From contig DIZF01000083.1 of the NCBI GenBank assembly GCA_002427815.1, positions 1 through 42,576 of the forward strand: DNA of 42,576 bases, read 5' to 3'. Below the pieces are notes generated by a model. The model did no database searches. It worked only from the letters and a program-made list of their open reading frames with translations, and was not told the DNA's origin. Positions 7,519 to 15,891 of the stretch are shown in pieces. The stretch's first letter is position 1, and each line of letters opens with the position of its first letter. The translations under genes and the position numbers were made by a program. The DNA is from Ramlibacter tataouinensis (GTDB taxonomy: Bacteria; Pseudomonadota; Gammaproteobacteria; Burkholderiales; Burkholderiaceae_C).

Positions 7519-8983
7519 GGCGCAATTGGTCGATGACGCGTGACTGCTGTTCCTGCGTCAGATTGGATCCCGAAGGCAGGCAAATGCCGGCTTCGAACAA
7601 TTCCGACGAGAAATCGCCGCTGTCGTGAGCGAAAAAAGGGGCGCCATGAAAAAGCGGCTGCCGGTGCATCGGTTTCCACACCGGCCGGGCTTCGATCGAG
7701 TGGCGTTCGAGGGTGCGAAGCACCAAGTCCCGGCGCTGCCGAACCGCAGGCCCCTTCAAGGACAAGCAGGTCAGCCAGCGGGTGGAACGGTAGCCCGGTG
7801 GCTCGGGCATCCACTGCAGCAGCCCCTCCAGGCCTGTCAGTGCCGCACGGTACCGCTCGAACACCTGACGGCGCTGTTCGACGCGCTGAGTCAAGACCCG
7901 CAGCTGCCCACGGCCGATACCGGCGAGCACGTTGCTCATGCGGTAATTGAACCCGACCTCCACGTGTTCGTAATGTGCGGCCGGCTCACGAGCCTGGGTG
8001 GCCAGCTTGCGCGCGCGCTCGACGAGCGCCGCATCATTGGCCACCAGCATGCCGCCGCCCGATGTGGTAATGATCTTGTTGCCGTTGAAGGAATAGACCC
8101 CGATCCGGCCGAAGCTCCCGCTGGCGCGGCCCTTGTACGTTGCGCCCAGCGATTCCGCCGCATCTTCCAGCACCGGCACCCCGTAGCGCTCGCAAAGCGG
8201 CAACAGCGCGTCCATGTCGGCGCTTTGGCCGTACAGGTTCACGATCACCACGCAGCGCGGCAGCCGCCCCTCGCGCTGGGCCCATTCGAAGGCGCGTTGC
8301 AGCGCCGCCGGCGACATGTTCCAGGTCTGCGGCTCGGAGTCGATGAACACGGGCTTTGCCCCGCAATACAGGATCGGGTTGCAGCTGGCCACAAAGGTCA
8401 GCGAGGAACAAAACACGGTATCGCCCGGACGCACGCCAAGCAGCAGCAAGCCCAGATGGATCGCCGCCGTGCCGGAAGTCACGGCCGCACCATGCGATAC
8501 ACCCACGTGAGCCGCGAGTTCGCGCTCGAAGCCGTCCACGTGCGGGCCGAGCGGTGCGATCCAGTTGCTCTTGAAAGCGTCCTCGACGAACGCCGACTCC
8601 TCTTCGCCGAGATGGGGCGAAGACAGCCAGATGCGCTGGGAGAGTTCGCGGCTGGTCACCAGGTCCAGTGGCCGGCCCTGTGCGTCGACCACCGGAACAT
8701 GCGAAATGCCATGCGTCCCCAGCAGTTGCTGAATTTCGGAGAAGCTGGCCGATTCACGCACGACCAGCGGCTGTCGGCTTGGCAGTTCAGCCAGTGTCTG
8801 TGTATCCGGACTGTGCCGCAGCAGTGCCCGCCGGAGATCCCCGTCCGTGACTGTACGCGCCAGGCGTCCGGCTCCGTCCACCACGAGCAGCACACCTTGT
8901 GCGGCCTCGTCCATGCGCACGGCGGCCTGCACCCAGGGCAGGGAGAGGGGCACCAGCAGTTGCTGAAATTGTTCGGCGTTCAT
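7478..8983 (-). CDS. CBS-domain pair fused to a DegT/DnrJ/EryC1 (PglE-like) aminotransferase
   Basis: 501 residues. Residues 1-120 form two CBS-like repeats (VLLVVDGAGRLARTVTDGDLRRAL and GISHVPVVDAQGRPLDLVTSREL, read in parts). Residues 120-495 are a full fold-type I sugar aminotransferase: NWIAPLGPHVDGFE, SGTAAIHLGLL, EDAAES (Asp274) and SFNGNKIITTSGGG with the PLP Lys303. PglE-type enzymes transaminate UDP-4-keto-6-deoxy-GlcNAc, the product of the adjacent dehydratase. In related legionaminate loci, CBS domains are usually attached to a nucleotidyltransferase (PtmE), so this fusion is unusual; the CBS part may sense a nucleotide. It lies 5 bases after neuC. Confidence 0.9.
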   Translation of the reverse strand: MNAEQFQQLLVPLSLPWVQAAVRMDEAAQGVLLVVDGAGRLARTVTDGDLRRALLRHSPDTQTLAELPSRQPLVVRESASFSEIQQLLGTHGISHVPVVDAQGRPLDLVTSRELSQRIWLSSPHLGEEESAFVEDAFKSNWIAPLGPHVDGFERELAAHVGVSHGAAVTSGTAAIHLGLLLLGVRPGDTVFCSSLTFVASCNPILYCGAKPVFIDSEPQTWNMSPAALQRAFEWAQREGRLPRCVVIVNLYGQSADMDALLPLCERYGVPVLEDAAESLGATYKGRASGSFGRIGVYSFNGNKIITTSGGGMLVANDAALVERARKLATQAREPAAHYEHVEVGFNYRMSNVLAGIGRGQLRVLTQRVEQRRQVFERYRAALTGLEGLLQWMPEPPGYRSTRWLTCLSLKGPAVRQRRDLVLRTLERHSIEARPVWKPMHRQPLFHGAPFFAHDSGDFSSELFEAGICLPSGSNLTQEQQSRVIDQLRRALALAEVGRAIL

Positions 8984-8988
8984 GGTGC

Positions 8989-10128
8989 TCAGTAGCTATT
9001 CACCTTGTCCAGAAGATCGGCACTGATTGGCAAGGTGGCCAGCAAGTGGGTGATACGGGCCCCTGAGTGCCCATCGCCATAGCGGTTGGCCGGCGGGTAA
9101 CGGCCATGTGCCAACGCCTGTCCGATCGCAGCGGCGATGGCCGGTGCTTCGCATGCGCAATCGATCGTATTGTCGTTGCGTTCCCGCGCTCGCTGGCGAT
9201 TGCCAATATTGACCACTGGCGTGCCGAAAGACGCCGCCTCGATGATGCCCGATGAGGAATTGCCGACCAGTGCCTGCGCGTGCCGCAAGGCCGCCAGGTA
9301 CTGAGGACGCGGCAGGTGCGTGATGCGGTGCAGGCGCTTGCCGCCCAGGTCGTCAAGTGCTTGCAGAATCGCCGCCGACCCGGCGTCGGCGTTCGGCGCC
9401 AGCCAGACAGTCTGCGTCTGCGAAGCGGCCGGCGTCTCGCGCAGCGCCTGGGCGAGAGCCAGGGTTTGCTGGTACGCATCGTCCATTTCCTGGACGACCG
9501 GATGAAAGAGCACCAGCACGAACTGGGTGTCCGGGGGCAGCCCCAGCTCGCGCAGTACCTCGGCTCGTGGCTTCGCAGTCTGCGCTGGGAGGTCATCGAG
9601 ACTGGGCGCCCCCGTGACCCACACGTCCTGGGGCCGCTCGCCCAGGCGGATCACACGCTCGCGCGACTCCTCGGTGGCCACGAAATGCCAATGACTGAGC
9701 TTGGTGATGGCATGACGCACCGGTTCGTCGACGGTGCCCGATCTTTCGCCCCCGTGCAGGTGAACAATCGGGATGCCCAGATGAAGCGCCGCGATGGCCC
9801 CCGCAAGCATCTCGCCCCGATCGCCAATCACCATGACCAGATCGGGCCGGGCCTGCACCAGGGTCTGGGTCAGCCCCATCAGCGCTTGGCCGATGCCCTG
9901 CACCATGGCGGCCGGCGTCCGGTCCTCCACGTTGGTCGGGATGCGGGCGACGATGGGCAGCCCCAGCGCCTCGATGTCGCGCACAGTCAAGCCGTAGGAC
10001 GGGCTCAGGTGCATGCCGGTCACCGCCAGCTGCAATTGCAGATCGGGGTGCGCGGCGATCTGCTGCAAGGTCGAGGCCATGAGGCCGAAGTCGGCCCGCG
10101 TCCCGGTCACATAAAGGATCTTGCGCAC
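8989..10128 (-). CDS. neuC: UDP-GlcNAc (or UDP-diNAcBac) 2-epimerase, hydrolysing (NeuC/LegG family)
   Basis: 379 residues with the GT-B-like epimerase fold. The N terminus KILYVTGTRADFGLM, the segment GDRGEMLAGAIAA, and HLHGGERSGTVDE with the HGGE motif are typical of hydrolysing epimerases; NSSSGIIEA lies near the C terminus. Sialate members release ManNAc from UDP-GlcNAc; legionaminate members act on UDP-2,4-diacetamido-trideoxyglucose. The sequence alone does not separate the two, but the neighbouring dehydratase and aminotransferase favour the second. The start codon is GTG 10128, six bases after the neuB stop. Confidence 0.9.
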   Translation of the reverse strand: MRKILYVTGTRADFGLMASTLQQIAAHPDLQLQLAVTGMHLSPSYGLTVRDIEALGLPIVARIPTNVEDRTPAAMVQGIGQALMGLTQTLVQARPDLVMVIGDRGEMLAGAIAALHLGIPIVHLHGGERSGTVDEPVRHAITKLSHWHFVATEESRERVIRLGERPQDVWVTGAPSLDDLPAQTAKPRAEVLRELGLPPDTQFVLVLFHPVVQEMDDAYQQTLALAQALRETPAASQTQTVWLAPNADAGSAAILQALDDLGGKRLHRITHLPRPQYLAALRHAQALVGNSSSGIIEAASFGTPVVNIGNRQRARERNDNTIDCACEAPAIAAAIGQALAHGRYPPANRYGDGHSGARITHLLATLPISADLLDKVNSY

Positions 10129-10134
10129 CGGCCG

Positions 10135-11184
10135 CTACTCCTGCGCGGCCAGCATCGACCATTCCAGCGTGGTGTGCGCCCGCAGGTCCATTGCGAGGCG
10201 GCGGCCGACCGCCTGCTCCCACTGGTCGGGCGCGATCCCGGTGCCCGGCCGCCGCAGGCCCAGGTCTTCATCGCGCAGGCGATGACCCTGCGACAGGTCG
10301 CGCATGACGACCAGGCTGCGGCGCGCGACGTCGCGTGTGTTCTGCTCGATCGGCTGGGGCTGCTTCACTCCGTCGCCCAGCATGGCTTCGACGCTGCGGA
10401 TGCCCTGCACCATCGCGGCGAACTCCGCTGGGTCGGCCGAAGCGCGGTGATCCGGGCCCGGCAGCTCCTTGTCCAGCGTCAGGTGCTTCTCGATCACCGT
10501 CGCGCCGAGCGCGACCGCCGCCAGCGCCGCTTCCACGCCCTGGCTGTGGTCGGAGTAGCCCACCGGCAATCCGGTGGCCTGCGCGATCGTCGCCAGCGCC
10601 CGCAGGTTGAGCGAATCGGCGGGAGCCGGGTATGCGGAGGTGCAATGCAGGACCGTGAGGTTGGCGCGCCCCGGCGCCGGCCGGCCGCCGGCTTGCCAGC
10701 GGGCTGCGATCCACCCGATGGCACGCTGCACCTCCTCCAGTGTCGCCATGCCCGAGGACATCAGCAGCGGCAGGCCGGTATCGGCCGCGCACTCCAGCAG
10801 GCGCTTGTTGGTGATCTCGCCGGACGGGAGCTTCAGACGCCGCACCCCCAGCCTGACCAGCATCGCGACGGCATCCTCCGAGAACGGGGTCGAGAAGAAC
10901 TCGATGCCCTGCTGCCGGCAGTGCCGCGCCACCTGTGCATGGGCGGCTTCGTCGAGTTCCAGCTTCTTGATCATCTCGAACTGGCTGGTTTCCCCCGTGT
11001 TGGTGCGCTGGTAGTCCGCGGTCACCGCATCGGGCGTCACCACGTCCCCGGCTCGGAAGGTCTGGAACTTGACCGCGTCCGCTCCGGCGGCGCGCGCGGC
11101 GTCCACCAGCTGCAAGGCTAGCTCCAGGCTGCCGTTGTGGTTCACACCGGCTTCGGCAATCACGAACACGCGTTTCATCGTCAT
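10135..11184 (-). CDS. neuB: Nonulosonic acid synthase (NeuB family: sialate or legionaminate synthase)
   Basis: 349 residues. It condenses PEP with an N-acylated mannose-type sugar to a nine-carbon nonulosonic acid. The TIM-barrel domain has FVIAEAGVNHNGS, DAVKFQTF, PSGEITN, HCTSAYPAP, GYSDHS and EKHLTLDK with PGPDHRAS. The C-terminal SAF/antifreeze-like domain (about 285-345) has RRSLVVMRDLSQG and RRPGTGIAP. ATG 11184 overlaps the neuA stop (ATGA) and is preferred over the internal ATG 11178. The substrate (ManNAc or a 6-deoxy diamino sugar) cannot be read from the sequence with certainty. Confidence 0.93.
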   Translation of the reverse strand: MTMKRVFVIAEAGVNHNGSLELALQLVDAARAAGADAVKFQTFRAGDVVTPDAVTADYQRTNTGETSQFEMIKKLELDEAAHAQVARHCRQQGIEFFSTPFSEDAVAMLVRLGVRRLKLPSGEITNKRLLECAADTGLPLLMSSGMATLEEVQRAIGWIAARWQAGGRPAPGRANLTVLHCTSAYPAPADSLNLRALATIAQATGLPVGYSDHSQGVEAALAAVALGATVIEKHLTLDKELPGPDHRASADPAEFAAMVQGIRSVEAMLGDGVKQPQPIEQNTRDVARRSLVVMRDLSQGHRLRDEDLGLRRPGTGIAPDQWEQAVGRRLAMDLRAHTTLEWSMLAAQE

Positions 11185-11900
11185 AAGCTTACCTGCTCGC
11201 CTTGTTGCCGGCGGTACAGCCACTCGGCGCACTCGAAGTCGAACGCGTCATCGATGTCGACCGAGCGCCGCCGCGGCATCACGCTGGGCCGGATGCTGAC
11301 GCTCCAGAAGCCATGCAGCGCCGCCTGCTGCAACGCGGCGCGCTGCCACACATAGATCGAGCCATTGAGTCCCCACACCGCCGGTGCGTCCTGCCGGCGC
11401 ACCAGGGTCGCGGGCTTGCTGACGCGCAGCGTGCCGTCGGGCTCCGTCTCCACCAGCGAGTAGTACGGGTTGTGCGAAGGTTCGGTCACCGTGACGATCA
11501 GGTCGGCCGTGCCGGCCAGGCGGATTGCCGAGATCAGGTCGTCCTGGATGCGCAGCGGCGAGGTGGGCTGCAGGTCGACGACGGTGCCGATCGCTTCACC
11601 CTGCTGCTCCAGATAGGCGACCAGATGCTCGATGGCCGGAATTTTCGGGGCAGCGTCCGAAGCGAGTTCGGCCGGCCGGCGATACGGAACCTGTGCGCCA
11701 TGGCGAAGCGCCACGCTGGCGATCTCGTCGTCGTCAGTGGACACGTAGACCGCATCGATCAGCGGGCACGCCAGCGCCTGCTCGATGCTGTGGGCAATCA
11801 GGGGCTTGCCGGCGAACGGCAGCACGTTCTTGCGCGGCAGGCCCTTGCTGCCGCCGCGGGCACAGATCGTTGCAATCGTCTTCGGGCGTGGTTCGCTCAC
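11181..11900 (-). CDS. neuA: CMP-nonulosonate cytidylyltransferase (NeuA/LegF family)
   Basis: 239 residues. It activates the nonulosonic acid with CTP to the CMP-sugar. ICARGGSKGLPRKN near the N terminus is the nucleotide-binding loop; DLQPTSPLR and DIDDAFDFECAEW near the end are further family motifs. The start is GTG 11900, overlapping the stop of the preceding methyltransferase frame (GTGA). The stop overlaps the neuB ATG. The order neuA-neuB-neuC with near-zero spacing shows one transcript. Whether CMP-Neu5Ac or CMP-legionaminate is made depends on the acceptor, which is not visible here. Confidence 0.92.
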   Translation of the reverse strand: MSEPRPKTIATICARGGSKGLPRKNVLPFAGKPLIAHSIEQALACPLIDAVYVSTDDDEIASVALRHGAQVPYRRPAELASDAAPKIPAIEHLVAYLEQQGEAIGTVVDLQPTSPLRIQDDLISAIRLAGTADLIVTVTEPSHNPYYSLVETEPDGTLRVSKPATLVRRQDAPAVWGLNGSIYVWQRAALQQAALHGFWSVSIRPSVMPRRRSVDIDDAFDFECAEWLYRRQQGEQVSL

Positions 11901-12573
11901 TGTTTGATGCCCTCGATCAACAGGTGCCGGATATCGTGCCGCCCGCCGTCCATGGTCAGGCTCGCGCGCTCGACGCCCGTGACCGTCCAGCCCCGAAGCA
12001 GCTCGGCAACCTCGTCTTCGGCGGTGAAGCGGGTGGCCCCGAGCCCCTGCAGCGGGCCTTCGCTGCACAGCCACATGTGGCGACCGGCCGGTTCGCCGGT
12101 GCCCTCGCCCCAGCAGCCGCGGGCGAACGTGCGGCTGAACAGCCGCGCGCCCGGCTTCGCCACCCGCGCCAGCGCGTGATAGGCGCGCTGCGCTTCCTCG
12201 AAACCACAGTAGCACACCGCCACGACATCGATCGCGCCGTCGAAGAAATCATCCGGGTACGGCAGCTTCATGAGATCGCTCACCTGCACGCGCCCGCCTG
12301 TGCCGCTGCCCAAGCCGGGCACTCGCGATCAAGCCGCTCGCACGCGAGGTGGACGGCCGTCTCGGAGCGGTCGACTCCGTGCACGCAGAATCCTTCGCGC
12401 GCCATGAACCACAGATTCGCGCCGTTGCCGCAGCCCACCTCCAGCAATCGGACCCGCGCCGGCTCCTCCGCTTGCGAAAAGCGGCCCTTGACGAAGCGGA
12501 TCACGTCTTCGCCCGGGTACTGGCCCCAGGCGCGCGATCGATAGACGGTCTCCCAGACCGGATCCCAGCTCAT
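11897..12573 (-). pseudogene. SAM-dependent methyltransferase interrupted by a frameshift
   Basis: Two partly overlapping frames together make one class I methyltransferase of about 225 residues. The 5' frame starts at ATG 12573 (MSWDPVWETVYRSRAWGQYPG) and holds motif I, LLEVGCGNG (44-51), and the acidic GVDRSETAV. It runs out at 12280. The 3' frame holds SDLMKLPYPDDFFD and AIDVVAVCYCGFEE, the rest of the Rossmann core, and ends at 11897. One extra base near 12293-12295, where the - strand has GGG, would restore a single frame. The cause could be a true mutation or a base-calling error in a G/C-rich run. It lies 4 bases after the FemAB-like gene and overlaps neuA (GTGA). Confidence 0.8.
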
Positions 12574-12577
12574 GGTT

Positions 12578-13600
12578 CTAGACGATGCGGTGAAAGATCG
12601 GGCGCTCGGGATGGGCGGCCCGCTCAGGAGCGAAGCGCTGCTCCAACTCATCATAGCGCCTGCGGTCGAACACGGTCCAGCCGGTCCGGTAGGTGAGCCG
12701 CTGCGGCGAAAAGGCGGACTTGAAGAACAACAGGGCGTTGTCGGGACGAGCATCGCTGCCGCCGCCGAGGTACAGCTTGCGCAGTCCTCGCGCTCGCGCG
12801 GCTAGGCCGCCTTCGTGCAGCACGAAGCTGGAGGCGCTAGCCTTGCGCCCCTCGGCGCAGGTCGCCGCGAGGTGGTACTCGCGGATGCCGTGCCCGTCGA
12901 GGAAGAGGGCCGCGGCGAGCCATGCACCCGCCGCGGACCGGCAGAAACCGACGCGGGCCAGCCCGCTCGCCGCCAGCCCTTCAAAATAGCCGTCGGCGAA
13001 GAGATAGAAAGGATCGGCGCCGATTTCGCGCATGCCGGCGCGATAGAACTCGGCGAAATCGCGAGCCAGCGGGCCGAGCGCGGCTTCCTCGTAGACGAGG
13101 CCTGCGCCGGCCGCCTTCTTGAGGCCCTGGCGCAGCCGCACCGCGTAGCCCGCGGCAATGTCGTCCTGCTGCAGATCGATCCACACCGCTTCGCGGCTGT
13201 CCACCACGTTGCCCCCATAGTGCCGTTCGTTCGCGAGCGCCGGGTGAAAGCGGATGTACTCGGCCACCACGCCGTGACCGCGCATCCATTCCAGGTAGGC
13301 GTCCCACGCGGCGGCCGCGAAGGAGCGGTCGTCGGTGCTGCACAAAGGCCCGCCGTAGCCGTACGGCGAGCTGGCGTCCCGCATGGCCGTGCCCGGCACG
13401 TCCGTGACGTGCAGCCCGTGCAGCCAGCATTCACCGTTCGCCTGATAGCTCAGGAACAGCGGCTGCAGCATTGGGTTGCGCGCCGCGTCGGCCGCGACAT
13501 ACCCGGGGTGGAGCGTCGCGGGCCGTAGCGGGACGGCGACGCGCTCGTACTGCAGCACGGCATCGTCGAACGACAGTGCACGCATCCGTTCAGCGGCCAT
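12578..13600 (-). CDS. FemAB/GNAT-fold acyltransferase-like protein
   Basis: 340 residues, soluble. The N-terminal half resembles a FemAB/BioF2-type acetyltransferase (YGYGGPL, VVAEYIRFHPAL, WIDLQQD). The C-terminal half has the second GNAT-like domain (FAEFYRAGMREIGADPFYLF, ASSFVLHEGGLAARARG, KLYLGGGSDARPDNALLFFK, read in parts). Related proteins occur in O-antigen and exopolysaccharide loci, where transfer of acetyl or amino-acyl groups to sugars has been proposed. As no hexapeptide acetyltransferase is present in the locus, this is one candidate for the missing N-acylation step; that is inference. Its start overlaps the preceding gene's stop by 11 bases. Confidence 0.75.
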   Translation of the reverse strand: MAAERMRALSFDDAVLQYERVAVPLRPATLHPGYVAADAARNPMLQPLFLSYQANGECWLHGLHVTDVPGTAMRDASSPYGYGGPLCSTDDRSFAAAAWDAYLEWMRGHGVVAEYIRFHPALANERHYGGNVVDSREAVWIDLQQDDIAAGYAVRLRQGLKKAAGAGLVYEEAALGPLARDFAEFYRAGMREIGADPFYLFADGYFEGLAASGLARVGFCRSAAGAWLAAALFLDGHGIREYHLAATCAEGRKASASSFVLHEGGLAARARGLRKLYLGGGSDARPDNALLFFKSAFSPQRLTYRTGWTVFDRRRYDELEQRFAPERAAHPERPIFHRIV

Positions 13601-14852
13601 GGCGTTCCTGCATCGCCTTCAAAACCTCCACGACGCGATCGGTCGCATTCGCCGCGAATTCGGCCCGGGTCGCCAATGCAGGTTCCAATATGGAAATGGG
13701 CGCCTCGGGGCCATAAGCGTCTGCCAGTTCAAATATTGAGAGTGTGCGCGCAGAGAGGCCAATGACAGCGGAGAGCTGGGCACTAAGCTGATCCAATATG
13801 GAGCCACGCACCTGCGTGACCGGCTTTCCAGCCAAACCGGCCTCAATACCGACGGTCGAAACCGTGACAATCACCTCGTCGCTCGCATGAATGGTCGCAT
13901 GCAGAGGCATCTTCTGGTCAGAAACTCGTATGCGAGGATGAGCCTGAATTTCGTCTGCAGACGGCTCGCTCGGATGTCGTCGCACCCAGAGCGCAAGGCG
14001 GGGATTCGCACGCACTTGCTCAATCAAAGCCGCTTCGATCTTTCGCGGCAGCTCCGGGTCACCCCTGCTCGAAATGCCCGGGCTGTTCACCGGTTCGGGT
14101 GACGAAGCGTACAAGCAGACGCGGAGGTTCTCCCAGCCGGCTTCTCGGCGATATGCCCTGCCTGCCAGTATGGAAGCGGGATCGTTGATCCCATCGAAGG
14201 CCGGATTACCCGTAATCCACACATGTTCCGCCGGTCGCCCCGCATGTATGAAGCTGTCGCGAACGGCCTCATTCAACACGCACAACGCATCGGCGTAATC
14301 CGCCCGGGCGAGAACTTGCCGCTCGGCGATCCCCCCCAGATCGAGTAGGCAAACACTGGCAACGCCCACGATTCTTGCCGCCTCGATGGCCGCCCTTTCC
14401 GCCCGGGGAGAGTTTGTTGCGACGACAAGCGTGGGCTGGCACGTCCGGATGAGCCGTTCCATCACTCCGATCGGCAAGAATGCCTGGCGACCATAGCGCC
14501 GATACAGATCGTCCGCAGCCACTGCTCCAAGTCGGGCCACAAGGTCCGCGTACGAGAGACCGAGATATGCGACGGACTCGGCGCGATCAGCCGCCTGTAC
14601 CTGCAACTGTTCGAAAAGCTCCTCTCCTTTCAAGCGTGCGTATGCGTCTGAAACGGTCATCAACTCCTTGAACCCGATACTGCGCACACCGGCCTGCCTC
14701 ACAGCGGGCCCAGCGGTAGTCAGCCCAAGATACAGTGGCTTGGCAATGCCAAGTTCTTGAACCCTCCGAGCGACAGGCAAGAGGGCTTTCACATGGCCAC
14801 CGCCGTAAGACACGAAAAGCCATAGCGGCACCGATAGCGCGCTCATACCCAT
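13590..14852 (-). CDS. GT-B-like protein, possible glycosyltransferase of the locus
   Basis: About 420 residues from ATG 14852. The N terminus LWLFVSYGGGHVKALLPVA has the glycine-rich loop of GT-B enzymes, and the C-terminal half carries HATIHASDEVIVTVSTVGIEAGLAGKP, a pattern (read in parts) of GT-B/epimerase-like or CDP-glycerol-transferase-like C domains. I do not recognise a specific family. A TTG at 14867 has a better-placed GAGG ribosome-binding site and may be the real start. Base composition is poorer in G+C than in neighbouring housekeeping genes. As it is the only GT-B-type protein in the locus it is a candidate for transferring the CMP- or UDP-activated sugar. Confidence 0.6.
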   Translation of the reverse strand: MGMSALSVPLWLFVSYGGGHVKALLPVARRVQELGIAKPLYLGLTTAGPAVRQAGVRSIGFKELMTVSDAYARLKGEELFEQLQVQAADRAESVAYLGLSYADLVARLGAVAADDLYRRYGRQAFLPIGVMERLIRTCQPTLVVATNSPRAERAAIEAARIVGVASVCLLDLGGIAERQVLARADYADALCVLNEAVRDSFIHAGRPAEHVWITGNPAFDGINDPASILAGRAYRREAGWENLRVCLYASSPEPVNSPGISSRGDPELPRKIEAALIEQVRANPRLALWVRRHPSEPSADEIQAHPRIRVSDQKMPLHATIHASDEVIVTVSTVGIEAGLAGKPVTQVRGSILDQLSAQLSAVIGLSARTLSIFELADAYGPEAPISILEPALATRAEFAANATDRVVEVLKAMQERHGR

Positions 14853-14928
14853 CTGGATTGAGTCCAAGCCGCTTTCCTCGTGCAAGTTGCGCTTTGTCCT
14901 CGACTTGCGACGGACGTCACCCGGCACC

Positions 14929-15879
14929 TCATAAGGCGCCGCGCGGAAAGAAGTCGTTGGTGTCGTAGCGCGGCAGGACAAGCGCCATCTCCGGCTCACA
15001 TCTTGCACAGCCCACTTCAGTCGTCAGACCGATCTCGAACTCTGATTCGGCCAGCAACTCCAATGTCAGCATATTGTAGGAACCGGAGGGATAGCAGAAA
15101 GACCGGCCGTGTGGGGGTACACCGACCTTATCCAGGAACGCACTTGAACGCCGGATTTCAGCCCGTTGCTCATCTCTCGGAAGTTCTTCCAGCCAGCGAT
15201 GGCGATCGCCATGTGCTCCGATATGCATGCCGCAGCGCTGCATCATGCGCAACTGGTCGAGATTGCAATAGAGTTCCTGCGCAAAGGCCACTTCATCTCG
15301 AGTTACCCACTTAAGAAAAGCTTCTCGCACCAGCCGGGACCGCAGCGCGCTGGGCAATACGACCTGAAGCATGCGCTTCACATACGCCGTCGCCGGATCA
15401 TCGAAGCGCGTAGCCTTCCTGTACTCACGATGGTAGAAATCAATCGGCTGCAGGCAATAGTCGCTTCTCTCAGCCGAGAGTTCAAAATCGATCTGCCGCG
15501 CGAATTCTTCGCTGGAAGGACAGCACTGAAGCGCAAACTGGATCATGTTGACCTCGAGAACTTCGCGCTGGCCTGCAACGCACGAGGGAACAAAAAAACT
15601 GCCCTGCCAACCGCGCTCATGGAGCAGCGGAAAGACGTGGACGAAGTGGTCGCTGTAACCGTCATCAAAAGATAGCAGCAATGCCTTGGACGGCAAGTCT
15701 TTCAAGCCGCGGCAAGCCGCCATCACATGCTCCATCGTCACGACAGCATAGGCAGCTGCGAAGTGATCTAGTTGTGCCTTGAATTGCTCGATCTCAAGGC
15801 CTTTCACTGCGGGAAAGCGGCTTCCCAGAATAGGCCGAACGTAGTGGTACATCGCGATGTGCAGTGCACCGGGCATCAT
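14929..15879 (-). CDS. Polysaccharide deacetylase (NodB/CE4 homology)
   Basis: 316 residues without an evident signal peptide. LLLSFDDGYSDHF carries the metal and catalytic Asp pair (72-73) of motif 1. GAHGDRHRWLEEL is the motif 2 His pair. FCYPSGSYN corresponds to motif 3. CE4 enzymes remove N- or O-acetyl groups from GlcNAc-type polysaccharides; some membrane or cytosolic members act on lipid-linked sugars. ATG 15879 has an AGGAAGGGAA ribosome-binding site. It lies 12 bases after the GNAT-like gene, so the two are likely made together, and this part of the locus is lower in G+C than its flanks. Confidence 0.88.
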   Translation of the reverse strand: MMPGALHIAMYHYVRPILGSRFPAVKGLEIEQFKAQLDHFAAAYAVVTMEHVMAACRGLKDLPSKALLLSFDDGYSDHFVHVFPLLHERGWQGSFFVPSCVAGQREVLEVNMIQFALQCCPSSEEFARQIDFELSAERSDYCLQPIDFYHREYRKATRFDDPATAYVKRMLQVVLPSALRSRLVREAFLKWVTRDEVAFAQELYCNLDQLRMMQRCGMHIGAHGDRHRWLEELPRDEQRAEIRRSSAFLDKVGVPPHGRSFCYPSGSYNMLTLELLAESEFEIGLTTEVGCARCEPEMALVLPRYDTNDFFPRGAL

Positions 15880-15891
15880 CAAGTTCCCTTC

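Noticed and set aside
9280..11121. A 613-codon open frame on the + strand opposite neuC and neuB
   Set aside because: It mirrors the codon pattern of two well-recognised - strand genes, is Arg/Gln/His-rich and has no domain-like pattern.
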